In this document: positions 1-9,980 of the stretch, piece by piece
How the letters are laid out: every line of letters starts with the position of its first letter
How positions within the stretch are numbered: position 1 is the stretch's first letter
DNA from: Nematostella vectensis
Taxonomy: Eukaryota > Cnidaria > Anthozoa > Actiniaria > Edwardsiidae
DNA length: 64,000 nucleotides
Reading direction: 5' to 3'
Assembly: GCF_932526225.1 (NCBI RefSeq)
Contig: NC_064044.1
Coordinates: forward strand, 12,226,084-12,290,083
Translations under genes and position numbers: made by a program
Notes under the pieces: generated by a model
What the model was told of the DNA's origin: nothing
Databases searched by the model: none
The model's input: the letters and a program-made list of their open reading frames with translations, nothing else

Positions 1-1055
1 TACTGACAATAAATTTAATCTGTATAAGTACAACATTAATGCTATTTAATCGTTTTTCCCTCTATGCAGATAAATTAGAGAAGGTAATAAAATCGCACTG
101 AAGGAAGCATTTCGCAACTTGAAATCCGATTCGTGTTCAGCTTTTCTATTGTGTTCAACCGCTGCTCCCTGTCTGGGATGTTTTCATTTTGATTTGTGTG
201 GTTAATATTGTTGTTCCAATGGGAATAACTAGCGCTAAAGCCATTCCCTTTACTTGAGGTCTAAAGGTATTGGACCTTTTCAAGTAATCAATATTATTTC
301 CTACATTCGAATGAATGCATAAGCTTTTTGATTTGTTTACATTACACAAAAGCAATTAGAAATATTAAATCCCAGTCGTGGGAGTTTTAACTCGCATAAA
401 ATCTCTTGTGTTCGTTGGCAGTGAATCGTTTTTTAATCCCTTTTCGTTTTTAGAGGATGTTAAATTAGATGGTTTATGCTTTTGAATCCGTCGAGATCGC
501 TGTTGCTAAAACAAGGTAAGATTTCATTATTTATATTTCATCACAAATAAATGACCTTCTACTATGAGAATATAATACTGTAAAGCCGATAATACTTTGA
601 CATGGAATTCTCGATGTTTTAACTGGAAGGGGAAAATTTGATTATATCTTCTCTTGTTAGAATAAGCGAATCTAATATTGATTTTTCACTGGTTATATGT
701 TTGTCTTTGTCTGACATAAAACCTTTCTTACTAAAAGCCTCGATCAAACGTTGATAAAATCTTTGGTTTTTTCTTAGAACCAAAATTCTGTTTTACGAGA
801 GAATTGACAACATTTATTATATGATTCTATGTACCGAAACGTCATATTAGCAACTGCCGTCCAGCCGTGCATTGTATTAAATTATGGTTTTACTTCAAAT
901 TCCAGCCTTCTGCATTCGTAAGCGACCATTTATTTTATCAATTAAGCTTATAGAGATAGCAGATATTAAAAAGCGGCACCTTTGTTAAGCTACCATCCTC
1001 TATTCTCCGGCCACACTACAAATAAAAGACACAAGGTATTTGCTTTTCACTCCCC

Positions 1056-1217
1056 ACCCCCTACCCTACCCCGGGTCGGCTGTTGGGAGTGGAAGGGGGG
1101 TGGGGTGTGGTGAGGTGAGGTGAGGAGGTGCTTTGTAGCGGGGTGTGTGACTGAGCACATCCCCCCCTCCCCCCCCCCCCCCCCCCCTCCCCGACACAAT
1201 TCTGGGTACGCGTCTCG
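1056..1217. repeat. G-rich/C-rich tract ending in hAT-MITE-like terminus
   Basis: A G-rich stretch (about 1083-1141) is followed by a nearly pure C run (about 1161-1193). The C run is followed by a motif whose reverse complement is GCGTACCCAGAATTGTG. The same terminal motif next to homopolymer G occurs near 16.83, 20.13 and 57.45 kb, so this looks like the eroded end of one small transposon family. Confidence 0.45.
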
Positions 1218-1438
1218 GTAACCCTCTACATATCTTTATTGGTGCAGCGAATCTCCATGTTTAGTGGACTCTTGTCTCGGTTACAAGGACCGCTTATATA
1301 ATAAAAATCCAAATTCCTCAAGTCAAATAGAATACTATAGGCAATATACATTTCTTGCCAAGTGTCGCATACTATCAACCGAGTGTACGGAGATGTTAAG
1401 AAATTATTTTTCACTGCACAACTTTTTGCAGGGATTCA

Positions 1439-1702
1439 TCATATCAAGAAAATTTATCCAAAAATTGTCGTTTTTGCCAAACGCCGTCACTTCCATATAA
1501 GAAAACTAATATATTCCTTATTTGGAAAAACTGCATGATTCTTGTCATTTTTAAGGTGGCCGTATCGCAGGTGCTTCGTAAACTTTATGACTTGTAATCA
1601 GAAAAGAAAAACAGTGAATGTGACCATCTTTAGTCAATGGGGAAGGTCTCTCAAAAGAAACTAAGATTCCTCGTTACCAGATCCCCAAAACGGCAACGGG
1701 GG
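1439..1702 (+). repeat. Dispersed repeat, copy 1 (inverted partner at 58.6-58.87 kb)
   Basis: About 260 bp matches the reverse complement of 58604-58868 along its length, by eye at roughly 80-85% identity. Shared blocks include AAAAATTGTCGTTTTT, CACTTCCATATAAG, TATTCCTTATTTG, CTTTATGACTTGTAATCAG and GACCATCTTTAGTCAATGG. No coding capacity is evident. It is probably part of an interspersed element family. Confidence 0.75.
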
Positions 1703-3573
1703 TTCCCCCTAACACACACACTCGACTGGAAGGTCCGCTCTAATGAAGAAAAATTATCTACCACTGCGAGCTAAAACGAGCTACCTAAGAGAAAATGGTC
1801 CGCTAAATTGATTAACGAATCCCTCCGCTAAAATCCTTGAAGAGTTAAATAAAATTATAAATTTTATAAAACACAGAAATAGAAATGGGCCAATTTATAG
1901 ATAGAAATCCACATAGCCATAGAAATAAGAATTCGTATATTATGCAGATAAGGGATTGGTTGAAAAAAAATTAATTATAGGAATAAAAGGCAAGGTTTAA
2001 TAAAGTAGGACAGAAAACGGAATAGGTATTAAAGTATGTCATAAATAACAGGGGTTCCTCTATTAAGAGGACACCATCGTTTGCTAAGTGGCCGTCTGAT
2101 AAAGATTGGCCGCTTTAGAATAATGAACCACTTAAAGGACCTTTTTAACCTGTATATACTGATCAATCTAGTAGGAGTTTAGGAATGAGCGGATATTTAG
2201 AGACAAACACTATAATGATGGCGCACATTTAATGACCTTTTTAAACCGCACTTATCTTGTTTAAGAATAATTGGACTGAAAGTGAAATTGAGCGCAACTC
2301 ACGGACGCTTTCCTGTGTGTTCACTTTTAGTTTATTCCTTGTACACATATTATGTATTTTGATTATTTTTGGAGTAACGGCTGTAAAAACATATACTTTC
2401 TTAGCCATTAGAACTCTAGCGCTAATTCGTTGTTTTTTATTTTACAAAGTACAATCTTGCATACAGAAGTGGATATTCTAATTAATTTTACCGCCTCTGG
2501 TTAATTGACAAAATCTTCCCGGGTCAGTAGAAATTTCATCAAGTAATTGATTATTTTCCTAAAGACCGCTAATTGTTCATGTGCATTTTGTTTTATTCTT
2601 CCGTTTTACTTGACGTCCGCTTCAAAATGACCAATATGTGAATTTTTTTTGACGGTCACTTAAAGTCGGGAGAATGAAATAAAAATAAAAGTAGTTCAGG
2701 GAAAAAAGGCCACTTTTTGGATATACAGGAATTCATAAGGGAAGAAAATTAAGATAATAGGCCATTTTGTACACGAGGAAATAGAATAAGCGGTTTTGTT
2801 TATTTATTGTATTTGCTTCTTCTGTTTTATAACGTGTAACATTTTTTTTTCTTGTTTTCAGCGATATTTGCACTTGTAATAGAACATCAATATAATATAT
2901 GTTACATATGATGGTCAGCCCCTTCTTGAATGAAAACCTTTGGGATTAGAGGTATAGTATTATCATTCATAACTGTTTCCGAAAAAAGTAATTTAAATTG
3001 ATAAAAAATAAGTGTGTTCATTTACAAACATAATCTGATTTTTAAACACAGTAACCAAGGTGATCTGGGAACAAAAAAGACAACGAAAACGAAGAAGAAA
3101 TAGCACTTATATTTTTTAAAAACCTGACATCAACGCCTACCCTTATATGGGAAATTGGAATTGGAGATTGGGGAAATAAATGAATTTGCGTGATTCACGA
3201 GGTTATTAAATTTTTCTCAACGGGTTTTATACATAGACGGTCCATGGATAGTTAACTAGTCCATACTACAAGTTACCCATCGAATAGAGTACTGATGAAA
3301 TCTACGTACCCATTCAACAGCCAATTATTGTTAAGAATGATGTAAAGCCAGCTGTGTTTTACTGAAGTCACGTGAATATTATTGTGTTTGAACTAAGAAT
3401 AAGCAAAACGAGCAAGACAAACATGACCCATTGTTTAACGCTTGTTCTTCAGGGCATGGTGATATCGCTAGCGGGAGAGAAAATATAAATGAAAGCAACG
3501 GGACGCATCGAAAAACCGCAAGACGCCAGGAAGAAAAGCTTTAAAACCAAGACGAGCAAGTACCGATGGTCAA

Positions 3574-6500
3574 ATGGCAAAGTTGAGAATTACTAGATGG
3601 GCTTGTTGGATTTTAGTGATTACGTGTGGTACTTGTTGTGTGTTAACGAAAGGAAGTGTGCACAAACCAAAAAGGATGTCAAATTTGGACGCCGATTTTA
3701 TAATTGGCGGCCTATTTCCAGTCCATGTACAAGAAAAAAACAATGTACGTTGCGATGAAAAACTCTCTGCATGGTTTTATTACATGGAGACAGCGATGGG
3801 TAATAAGGTTTGCTACAAAATGAATGTGTTTGGCTTGATGTGGGTTGAGGCCACATTGTTTGCAATTGCAGAGATTAACAATCGAAAGGACATTCTTCCG
3901 AATATAACACTTGGTTTCGATATCAGAGATTCAGCTAACGATGTCCACAATGCCTTAAACGCTTCACTAGACTTCGTATTACCTCTCAGCGACCCGACAA
4001 CTAATAAAAACACCTCAAAAAGCTCGCATGGAGATACGTGTATTTGCCTGAGTAAGAACTCGGGAATGACTCATCGAGTAAGCGCAGTTATTGGCGGAGC
4101 TGGATCTACAATTTCCAAAGCTGTGAACAACGTTCTTAGTATGAACAACATACCGCAAATTAGTTACTCTTCAACGAGTCCAGCTCTCAGCGACAAGACT
4201 TTCTTCCCTTCATTTCTTCGGACAATTCCCCCTGATTACATCCAAGCGGAGGTAATGGCGGACCTGGTAGCTTACTACGGATGGAGTTATGTGTCAGTTG
4301 TTGCCACAGATGAAGATTACGGCCGGTTGGGGATCGAAGCGTTTAAACAAGAAGTGAAATCTCGAAATGTTTGTATCTCAGTGGATGAGCTTTTTCACCC
4401 AAATAATAATCTCCCAGAAACAAAAGCTTCCATAAAAAGTATCGTAACGAAATTAAAAAATGACAAAAAAGCAACGGTCGTTGTTCTATTTTGCGAGTCG
4501 CCGAACGCGCTTGCCGTGCTGGAAGAGGCGGAACAGCAAGGACTTCATGGAAAAACCTGGATCGGTGCAGAAGCATGGGGAGACAAGTCGACTGTATTGG
4601 ATTTCAAAAACAGCACTGTAGGAGGAATGCTTGGGGTTCTTCCCTGGAAAGGAAGAATTGAAACCTTTGAAGAGCACATGGCAAAGCTTACCCCACTGAA
4701 TTCAAATCATAATCCGTGGTTTCGAGAGTTTTGGGAAGGAAATTTCGGGTGTGTTTTTGATGACCTCTCATCTCCAACTCACATTTCAAAGTCTGAAAAT
4801 TTCTCACGTAGGGGCGTTGTTTTTTCTAAAGGTGAAAAAGTTAAGTGTAGTAATTACGAAGGTACCCCGTCTGGGGAAGCCATTCAACTGAACAAGGCGC
4901 CGAATGTGATGGACAGTGTGTATGCGATTGGCTGGGCGTTGCACAGCATGCTGAATTGTACCCCTGGTGGTCCATCTAAACCAGGAACCTGCTCTAAAAG
5001 GGACCACACGTTCACGCCAAGCGACCTCCTGGAAGAGATTAAGAAAACGAGTTTCACTGGGAAGCTTGGGTACCCTGTGCAATTTGACAAGCATGGGGAC
5101 ACGAAAGGTAAAAAAAAGGTGGAAGGAGACTGAAAGGTGAAAGAGGAAAGGAGAAAGGGGAGAAGAGAAGGGAGGGGGGAGCAGGAAGCGGAAGAGGGAG
5201 GGAAGCAAGAAGGGGGTAGGAAGGGGGTGAGGGGAGAAGGGAATGGGGGAGGGAGGGAGGTAGAAAGGGGAGGAGGGAGGGAAGGAGGTAGGGGAAGAGG
5301 AAGGGGAAGAGGGAGGGGAGAAGGGAGGGAAGGAGGAAGAGGAGAAGGGAGGGAGGGAGAAAAGGAGGAAGGGGAGGAGGAAGGGGAAGAGGGAGGGGAG
5401 AAGGGAGGGAAGGAGGAAGGGGAGGAAGGAGGGAAGGATAGAAAGAAGATTTCTTAAACTTTTGGCTAGTAAATAAACGCTACCTGGCCCTACAGATATC
5501 ACTTTATTATTTCGTTTTGGCCTTCCTGCTTTTAAGCAAGCCCCGCTCCAGTGTAAAACAAGGCGTATAACCTTGATGTGTTTTAATAAGATAAAACAAC
5601 CCACCCAGCAATTAGCCGCAGCCCTTGCCATCCCATCCCAAGCAAACACACCCTTAGCTACCCCATCCCAAGTGCTTACATCCATGGATATCACGTCCTT
5701 AGTTACTTGCTTAGAGCTGTTATGGAGTAAGTACGCAGCTGCTTTGTCTCCTATTATCTTTGCTCTACAAAGGAGTTCTTTCGTCTCTATTCTTCTCGTT
5801 CTTCGTGTCGAGCTGCGGATATTGTTTATTTGCCCAATCAAATTGCAGCTTGTAAGAGCTGCGTACTGACCCGTTATGGAGTAAGTACGCAGCTGCTTTG
5901 TCTCCTAATATCTTTGCTCTTGAAAGGAGTTCTTTTGTCTCTATTCTTCTCGTTCTTTGTGTCGGGGTGCGGATAGTGTTCATTTGCCCAATCAAATTGC
6001 AGCTTGTAAGAGCTGCGTACTAACCCGTTCTGTTATGTTATACAGAAACGTTGTTCTATGTTTAATTTAGAGCCAGTGAAAACAATAGCAGGAATTAGGA
6101 ATGGAATATTGAACAAATCAGAAACGTTAACAACATATCATGTCTTAAAAGACAATATGACTATGGCATACAAGTAGGGGTACTTTTATTTCGCTGCTCA
6201 AACTTAGTGCGGTACTCTTTGGACAAAACAAACTCATCTGAATGCACAGAACGCCAATTAACGATGTGAAACAGCTGAATGAATAGGAAATGAAACATTT
6301 CGCTGTCATACTTAAACTAATTGTGAAGCAGCTCGTAAAACCTTGGCCTAACCTTTATTAACAAATTTAAATTGCATAATTTAAAGAGCCTTCCGAACCA
6401 TTGCTAATTGTAAACCATTGGAAAGGGAGATCAGCTGAGTTCAATTCCTATTGTTCGACAGCTGAAGTGACCTCATTTAAGAGTATGACTTTTTTTTTTT

Positions 6501-8258
6501 TACTAAAAAAAGAGAATCAGTCAAACACAAGCGCAACACAAGAGAGAATCAGTCAAACACAAGCATAACACAAGTGAGAATCAGTCAAACACAAGCGCAA
6601 CACAAGTGAGAATCAGTCAAACACAAGCGCAACACAAGTGAGAATCAGTCAAACACAAGCACAACACAAGCACAAAATTCAAGACTACGTTTTATACCTC
6701 TATCAAAATTTGCAAAAAAAATTATGAATATAATCTTGATGAAAGATGGTGAAGATGTTTATTACCTGCAGTCTATTATTAGACTGTAAGTATTCAATTT
6801 TAGCAGAACTCTATGTCGAACGCAGTTACCCTACCTCCCTTACCCTCTACAATCCCTCCAAACACCCACTCCACCACTTCCGCCAATACTTTTGAGACCA
6901 CTCTCTGGCGCCTTTGCTCTTAGTGTTATTTTTTTCTGTGTCTAAAGATGGTACGGCCTCGATATTATCATTCTAATTTATTTTATTTTACCCAAGGTAA
7001 CTATCTGATAAAGAGCCTACAACCAGACCACACCTCTCCCCACGGGCACAGTTTTGTCACTATTGGTTACTGGAGCTGGACGACCCGTCAACTGCAACTC
7101 TCAAAAAATAACATCACGTGGAACAATGGCAGCCGGCACACCCCTTTTTCGCGATGCAGCGCGCCGTGTGCCAAGGGGGAGTACCCTGTCCAAGGGAGTG
7201 TACCTTGCTGTTGGACCTGTGTGAAGTGTCCAAGGGGGTCCATCAAGAATAGTACCGGTACTGGTGGGTGTGTCCCTTGTGATAAAGGGTACACTTCCGA
7301 TGCTGGCAATTCAGAGTGCTTGAAACTCCCGGAGATCTATCTTCAGTTGGAGGGTACTATGAGCGTTGTCGTCCTTACCTGTTCTTCCGTTGGGATCATA
7401 CTCACGGCTGTTGTATTCGTGGTTTTTATTCGTTACGGAGGTACCGCAGTCGTGAAGGCGTCCGCGCGCGAGTTCAGCTTCTTGATGCTTCTAATGATCG
7501 TTTTCATGTTCCTGTTAACTATCCTTTACATTGGTAGGCCTACCAAGACGATGTGTAAAGCCAGGCCGTTTTGTTTTGCGTTTATAATGACTTTTTGGAC
7601 ATCTCTAATGCTAACAAAGACTAACAGACTATTGTTAATATTCAAAAACAAAAAGGTCGCAGTTGGGGAAGTTGCGCTCGGAATTCGATGCCAGTTAATC
7701 CTGGCGCTATTCCTAACACTTATCTCCATGGCAACAACCTTAGCCTGGGTGATGTCATTTCCGCCGAATGTGACGCTACACTATTTTGATACCCACGTGA
7801 CTGTGGATTGCGGTGGGGAGTCGCACACGCTGCTTATATTGCTATTGGGATATACCGCTGTCCTAGCCGCGATCACCACGTTTTTATCTTACAAAGCGCG
7901 CCACCTTCCGGAGAACTTCAACGAGTCTCGGTACATAGGGTTCTCCATGTTCACCTTCTGTGTCATCTGGTGCTGTTTTATTCCGTTATTTCTGACCACG
8001 GATCCGGCCATTAAGTATACATGTCTGTGTCTTGCCCTTTGCGTGACAGGGCTGGTCACGCTCGTCTGCATGTTTAGCAACAGGCTAAGGATTATTCTCT
8101 TCCACCCGGAAAGGAATCGGACAGAGATCGTGCGCGCGAAAATGCTTAATTACACTATGCGCCCGCGGAGTGGCACAGCGGCAAGCACCCAGCAGCACCT
8201 GCGCAGAACCTCTGTTGTCACAGTGGGAACATTCACGCTGTCGTCTCCCATTCAATAG
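3574..8258 (+). CDS. Class C GPCR (CaSR/mGluR-like), two coding exons
   Basis: A seven-transmembrane receptor predicted to sense an extracellular amino-acid-like ligand at the plasma membrane. Exon 1 (3574 to 5107 or 5118) encodes a signal peptide (residues 1-25) and the Venus-flytrap domain. Exon 2 (6948-8258) encodes the nine-cysteine NCD3G linker (CSAPC, CCWTCVKC, CVPC and one more Cys), seven hydrophobic helices and a short tail. Class C hallmarks are visible: LPNITLGFDIRD, GWSYVSVVATDEDYG, NPWFREFW, TKTNRLLLIF, KARHLPENFNESRYIGF and FHPERN. In the ligand pocket T201, D221 and Y249 are retained. The mGluR Asp is a Glu (E333, in GAEAW, as in CaSR) and the mGluR Arg78 position is W90, so a glutamate-specific pocket is unlikely. 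The start was chosen because it gives the signal peptide. One oddity: the best splice donor (GAAAG|GTAAAA after 5107) leaves phase 1, but exon 2 needs phase 0. The weaker donor after 5118 fits, or a small exon or indel is missed. Confidence 0.9.
5108..5452 (+). repeat. Polypurine tract (GGGA/GGAAGA) in receptor intron
   Basis: About 340 bases immediately after the first receptor exon consist almost only of A and G on the + strand, in irregular GGGAGG, GGAAGAGG and GAAGGG units. Such homopurine mirror-like tracts can form triplex (H-)DNA. The long antisense and sense frames across it are low-complexity by-products, not genes. It abuts the exon 1 splice donor. Confidence 0.85.
5726..5872. mobile_element. 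MITE, 147 bp, copy 1 of family with GTAAGTACGCAGC ends
   Basis: It starts AGTAAGTACGCAGC and ends GCTGCGTACTGACC, so the ends are inverted repeats. A second copy follows directly (5880-6025), separated by the duplicated sequence CGTTATGG, and a third copy lies at 31221-31367. The internal sequence, including TTTGTCTCTATTCTTCTCG and GCCCAATCAAATTGCAGC, is shared by all three. It is non-autonomous and has no coding capacity. Confidence 0.85.
5880..6025. mobile_element. MITE, 146 bp, copy 2 (tandem with copy 1)
   Basis: Same family as 5726-5872 and in the same orientation. The ends are AGTAAGTACGCAGC and GCTGCGTACTAACC. Only the 7-8 bp target-like sequence (G)TTATGG separates it from copy 1. 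It lies in the first receptor's intron. Confidence 0.85.
6512..6671. repeat. 32-bp minisatellite, five copies
   Basis: The unit starts GAGAATCAGTCAAACACAAG and ends with GCGCAACACAAGT. Copies begin at 6512, 6544, 6576, 6608 and 6640 and are nearly identical. It lies inside the receptor intron, about 280 bp upstream of exon 2. Confidence 0.9.
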
Positions 8259-9714
8259 GTTTGCGCCTTGTCACGCGATAAGTATTTTTGTGACGTCATT
8301 TCAAGACAAGGCATCGTCCTTACGTCGCCCATGCCGTGATGCTTTAAAAAGCATTTCTTTCTCTTTAAGAGCAAACATTATGAGAAAAAAAAGTAACAAC
8401 GAATTTAGAAAATGCAAGATTTTATTATGACTTTATAATTGCCCAGAGAAATATTATCACTGGACCTACAATTACCTACAAACATTGCACTAAAGATATC
8501 GTTTAATTTTGCCTGAATATTTTATAATATGAAGCTTAAGTTTGTGAATAGAACCCCGATAACCCGACCAACCTACCAACGCGAAGTCACTTTCCTATAT
8601 ATTTTTACCCTCGATAACTTGAACTGTTCTCGATTTGCAGGGTTCTAGTAATCGTAATTTGGCTGCACATGCTGAAGATATTAAAAATCCATAAAGACCT
8701 TCATTTAAAGATGGAAGGAGAATGTTATATCAAAGATAGATTTGCATAGGGTTCGAGTTTTGAAAATCTATTTTTTATATATGTTGTTGCACTAGCCTTC
8801 ATCTATTAGTTTAATTAGCGGTGCTGGTTCGCTCGCCACGCCTATTGCGTCATCTTTTTGCGACTTAGACTTACTTTTTCTTCAAGACAAATAACGGCCA
8901 AAAAGTCCCGGACTTATGACAGAGCCTTCAGTAATGTATTAGTTTTTGGTGGGCAAAGGTTAGATATATGGAAGCGCGGTCACTAAGTATATTGCCTTAT
9001 AAAATCGCACAGGTGCCTTTAGTATGTGATAATGCTATATTCCAACTCCCCGTTTCATAACTTCCTTGGCGGTCAGGCTTTTAACGGCTTAGTGGAAGAA
9101 GGCGGCGCCACCGCAGTGGATGTATTTGGAGGATAAAAGCTTGGATAATAAGTATAAGAGGCGCTATACAAATGGAAAATACTAAAAGGAATGGCACATG
9201 CCATTCAAACACCAGAAACCCGATACGACGTTTGAGGTCTAGACGCTCCCAAAGCTATGAATAGGTTACCCTCAAAAAGAAATCACGTGTAAAACTCACG
9301 CCAAAATATAAAAAGAAAAGACCACGGTCTTGCGCTTAAGAGTAAAGGAAAAATAAACTCTTTCAATAAAATTAAGCCGCTTCTAGCTGATTTGTGAACG
9401 CTTTTTGTTGTTAAAGCGGGAACGAGTTTGCCGCCCACAATGTCCCGTGTTTCCATAGTGCAAGTCGCCTTTTTAATATAAACTCTCTCAGATAAAATGC
9501 TTAAGAAACTACATTTCGGGAGCCTGGTGTAGCCGCTTATTCGCCATTTCGGGGGTCTTTGCATATGCTTTCTCACGTCGTCTTTAGGACACAACGCTGG
9601 CAAAAATCTATAATGTGGATCTAAAACGCCCTATTAATAACATGGCGCCGTCTTAAAGCGGATCAGAGCGGAAGAGGCGTGGGATTATTAAGAGGGATGA
9701 CGTATCAAACGAAG
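8259..9714. other. Convergent intergenic spacer between two receptor genes
   Basis: This lies between the stop of the + strand receptor (8256-8258) and the 3' end of the - strand receptor. Short open frames (for example 9283-9603) have no recognisable domain. It must contain both 3' UTRs. I see no unambiguous paired poly(A) signals. The E-box array and CRE cluster at its right end are listed separately. Confidence 0.6.
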
Positions 9715-9900
9715 GCATTCTAGCGTGGGATCACGTGTAAAATAAATGCATTCAAGTGAGGGATCACGTGTAAAAAGAATGCATTCTAGTTTGTGAGCAC
9801 GTGTCAAATGAATGTATTCTAGTTTGAGACCACGTGTCAAATGAATGCATTCTAAAGTGTGATCACGTGCCAAATGAATGCATGTGTGTGGGACCACGTC
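9715..9900. repeat. 33-bp minisatellite with one E-box (CACGTG) per unit
   Basis: Five perfect CACGTG palindromes occur at 9732, 9765, 9798, 9831 and 9864, spaced exactly 33 bp. A degenerate sixth (CACGTC) is at 9895. Each unit also holds a variant of AAATGAATGCATTCTA. CACGTG is the core bound by bHLH factors such as MITF, USF and MYC (established knowledge); regulatory use here is inference. The unit length of 11 codons creates a spurious repetitive frame on the - strand. Confidence 0.85.
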
Positions 9901-9922
9901 TCTTCAAAGCGCATGTCATAAA

Positions 9923-9980
9923 TGACGTCATCAACATGTAAATGATGGCGGCAAATCATGACGTCATACTGATGACGTCA
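9923..9980. promoter_or_regulatory. Three perfect CRE palindromes (TGACGTCA)
   Basis: TGACGTCA occurs at 9923-9930, 9959-9966 and 9973-9980. This is the full-consensus cAMP response element bound by CREB/ATF proteins. The last copy overlaps the stop codon of the - strand receptor (complement of 9978-9980). They may act as a downstream enhancer or mark a promoter. Activity is inferred from sequence only. Confidence 0.55.

Larger units (their letters stand above)
1..3573. other. Intergenic, upstream of first receptor gene
   Basis: No convincing gene is seen. Open frames here are short (under 80 codons), AT-rich and without recognisable domains. Two items stand out and are listed separately: a G-rich then C-rich tract near 1.08-1.22 kb and one arm of a dispersed repeat at 1.44-1.70 kb. 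The last few hundred bases should hold the promoter and 5' UTR of the receptor starting at 3574, but I see no certain TATA box or transcription start. Confidence 0.6.

Noticed and set aside
2257-2481. Hydrophobic 74-codon frame upstream of the first receptor
   Set aside because: AT-rich sequence gives hydrophobic frames by chance; no receptor motif is present.
4804-5841. 345-codon - strand frame with long Ser/Pro/Phe/Leu-rich stretch
   Set aside because: It is antisense to the receptor exon and reads through the polypurine tract; composition is explained by the repeat.
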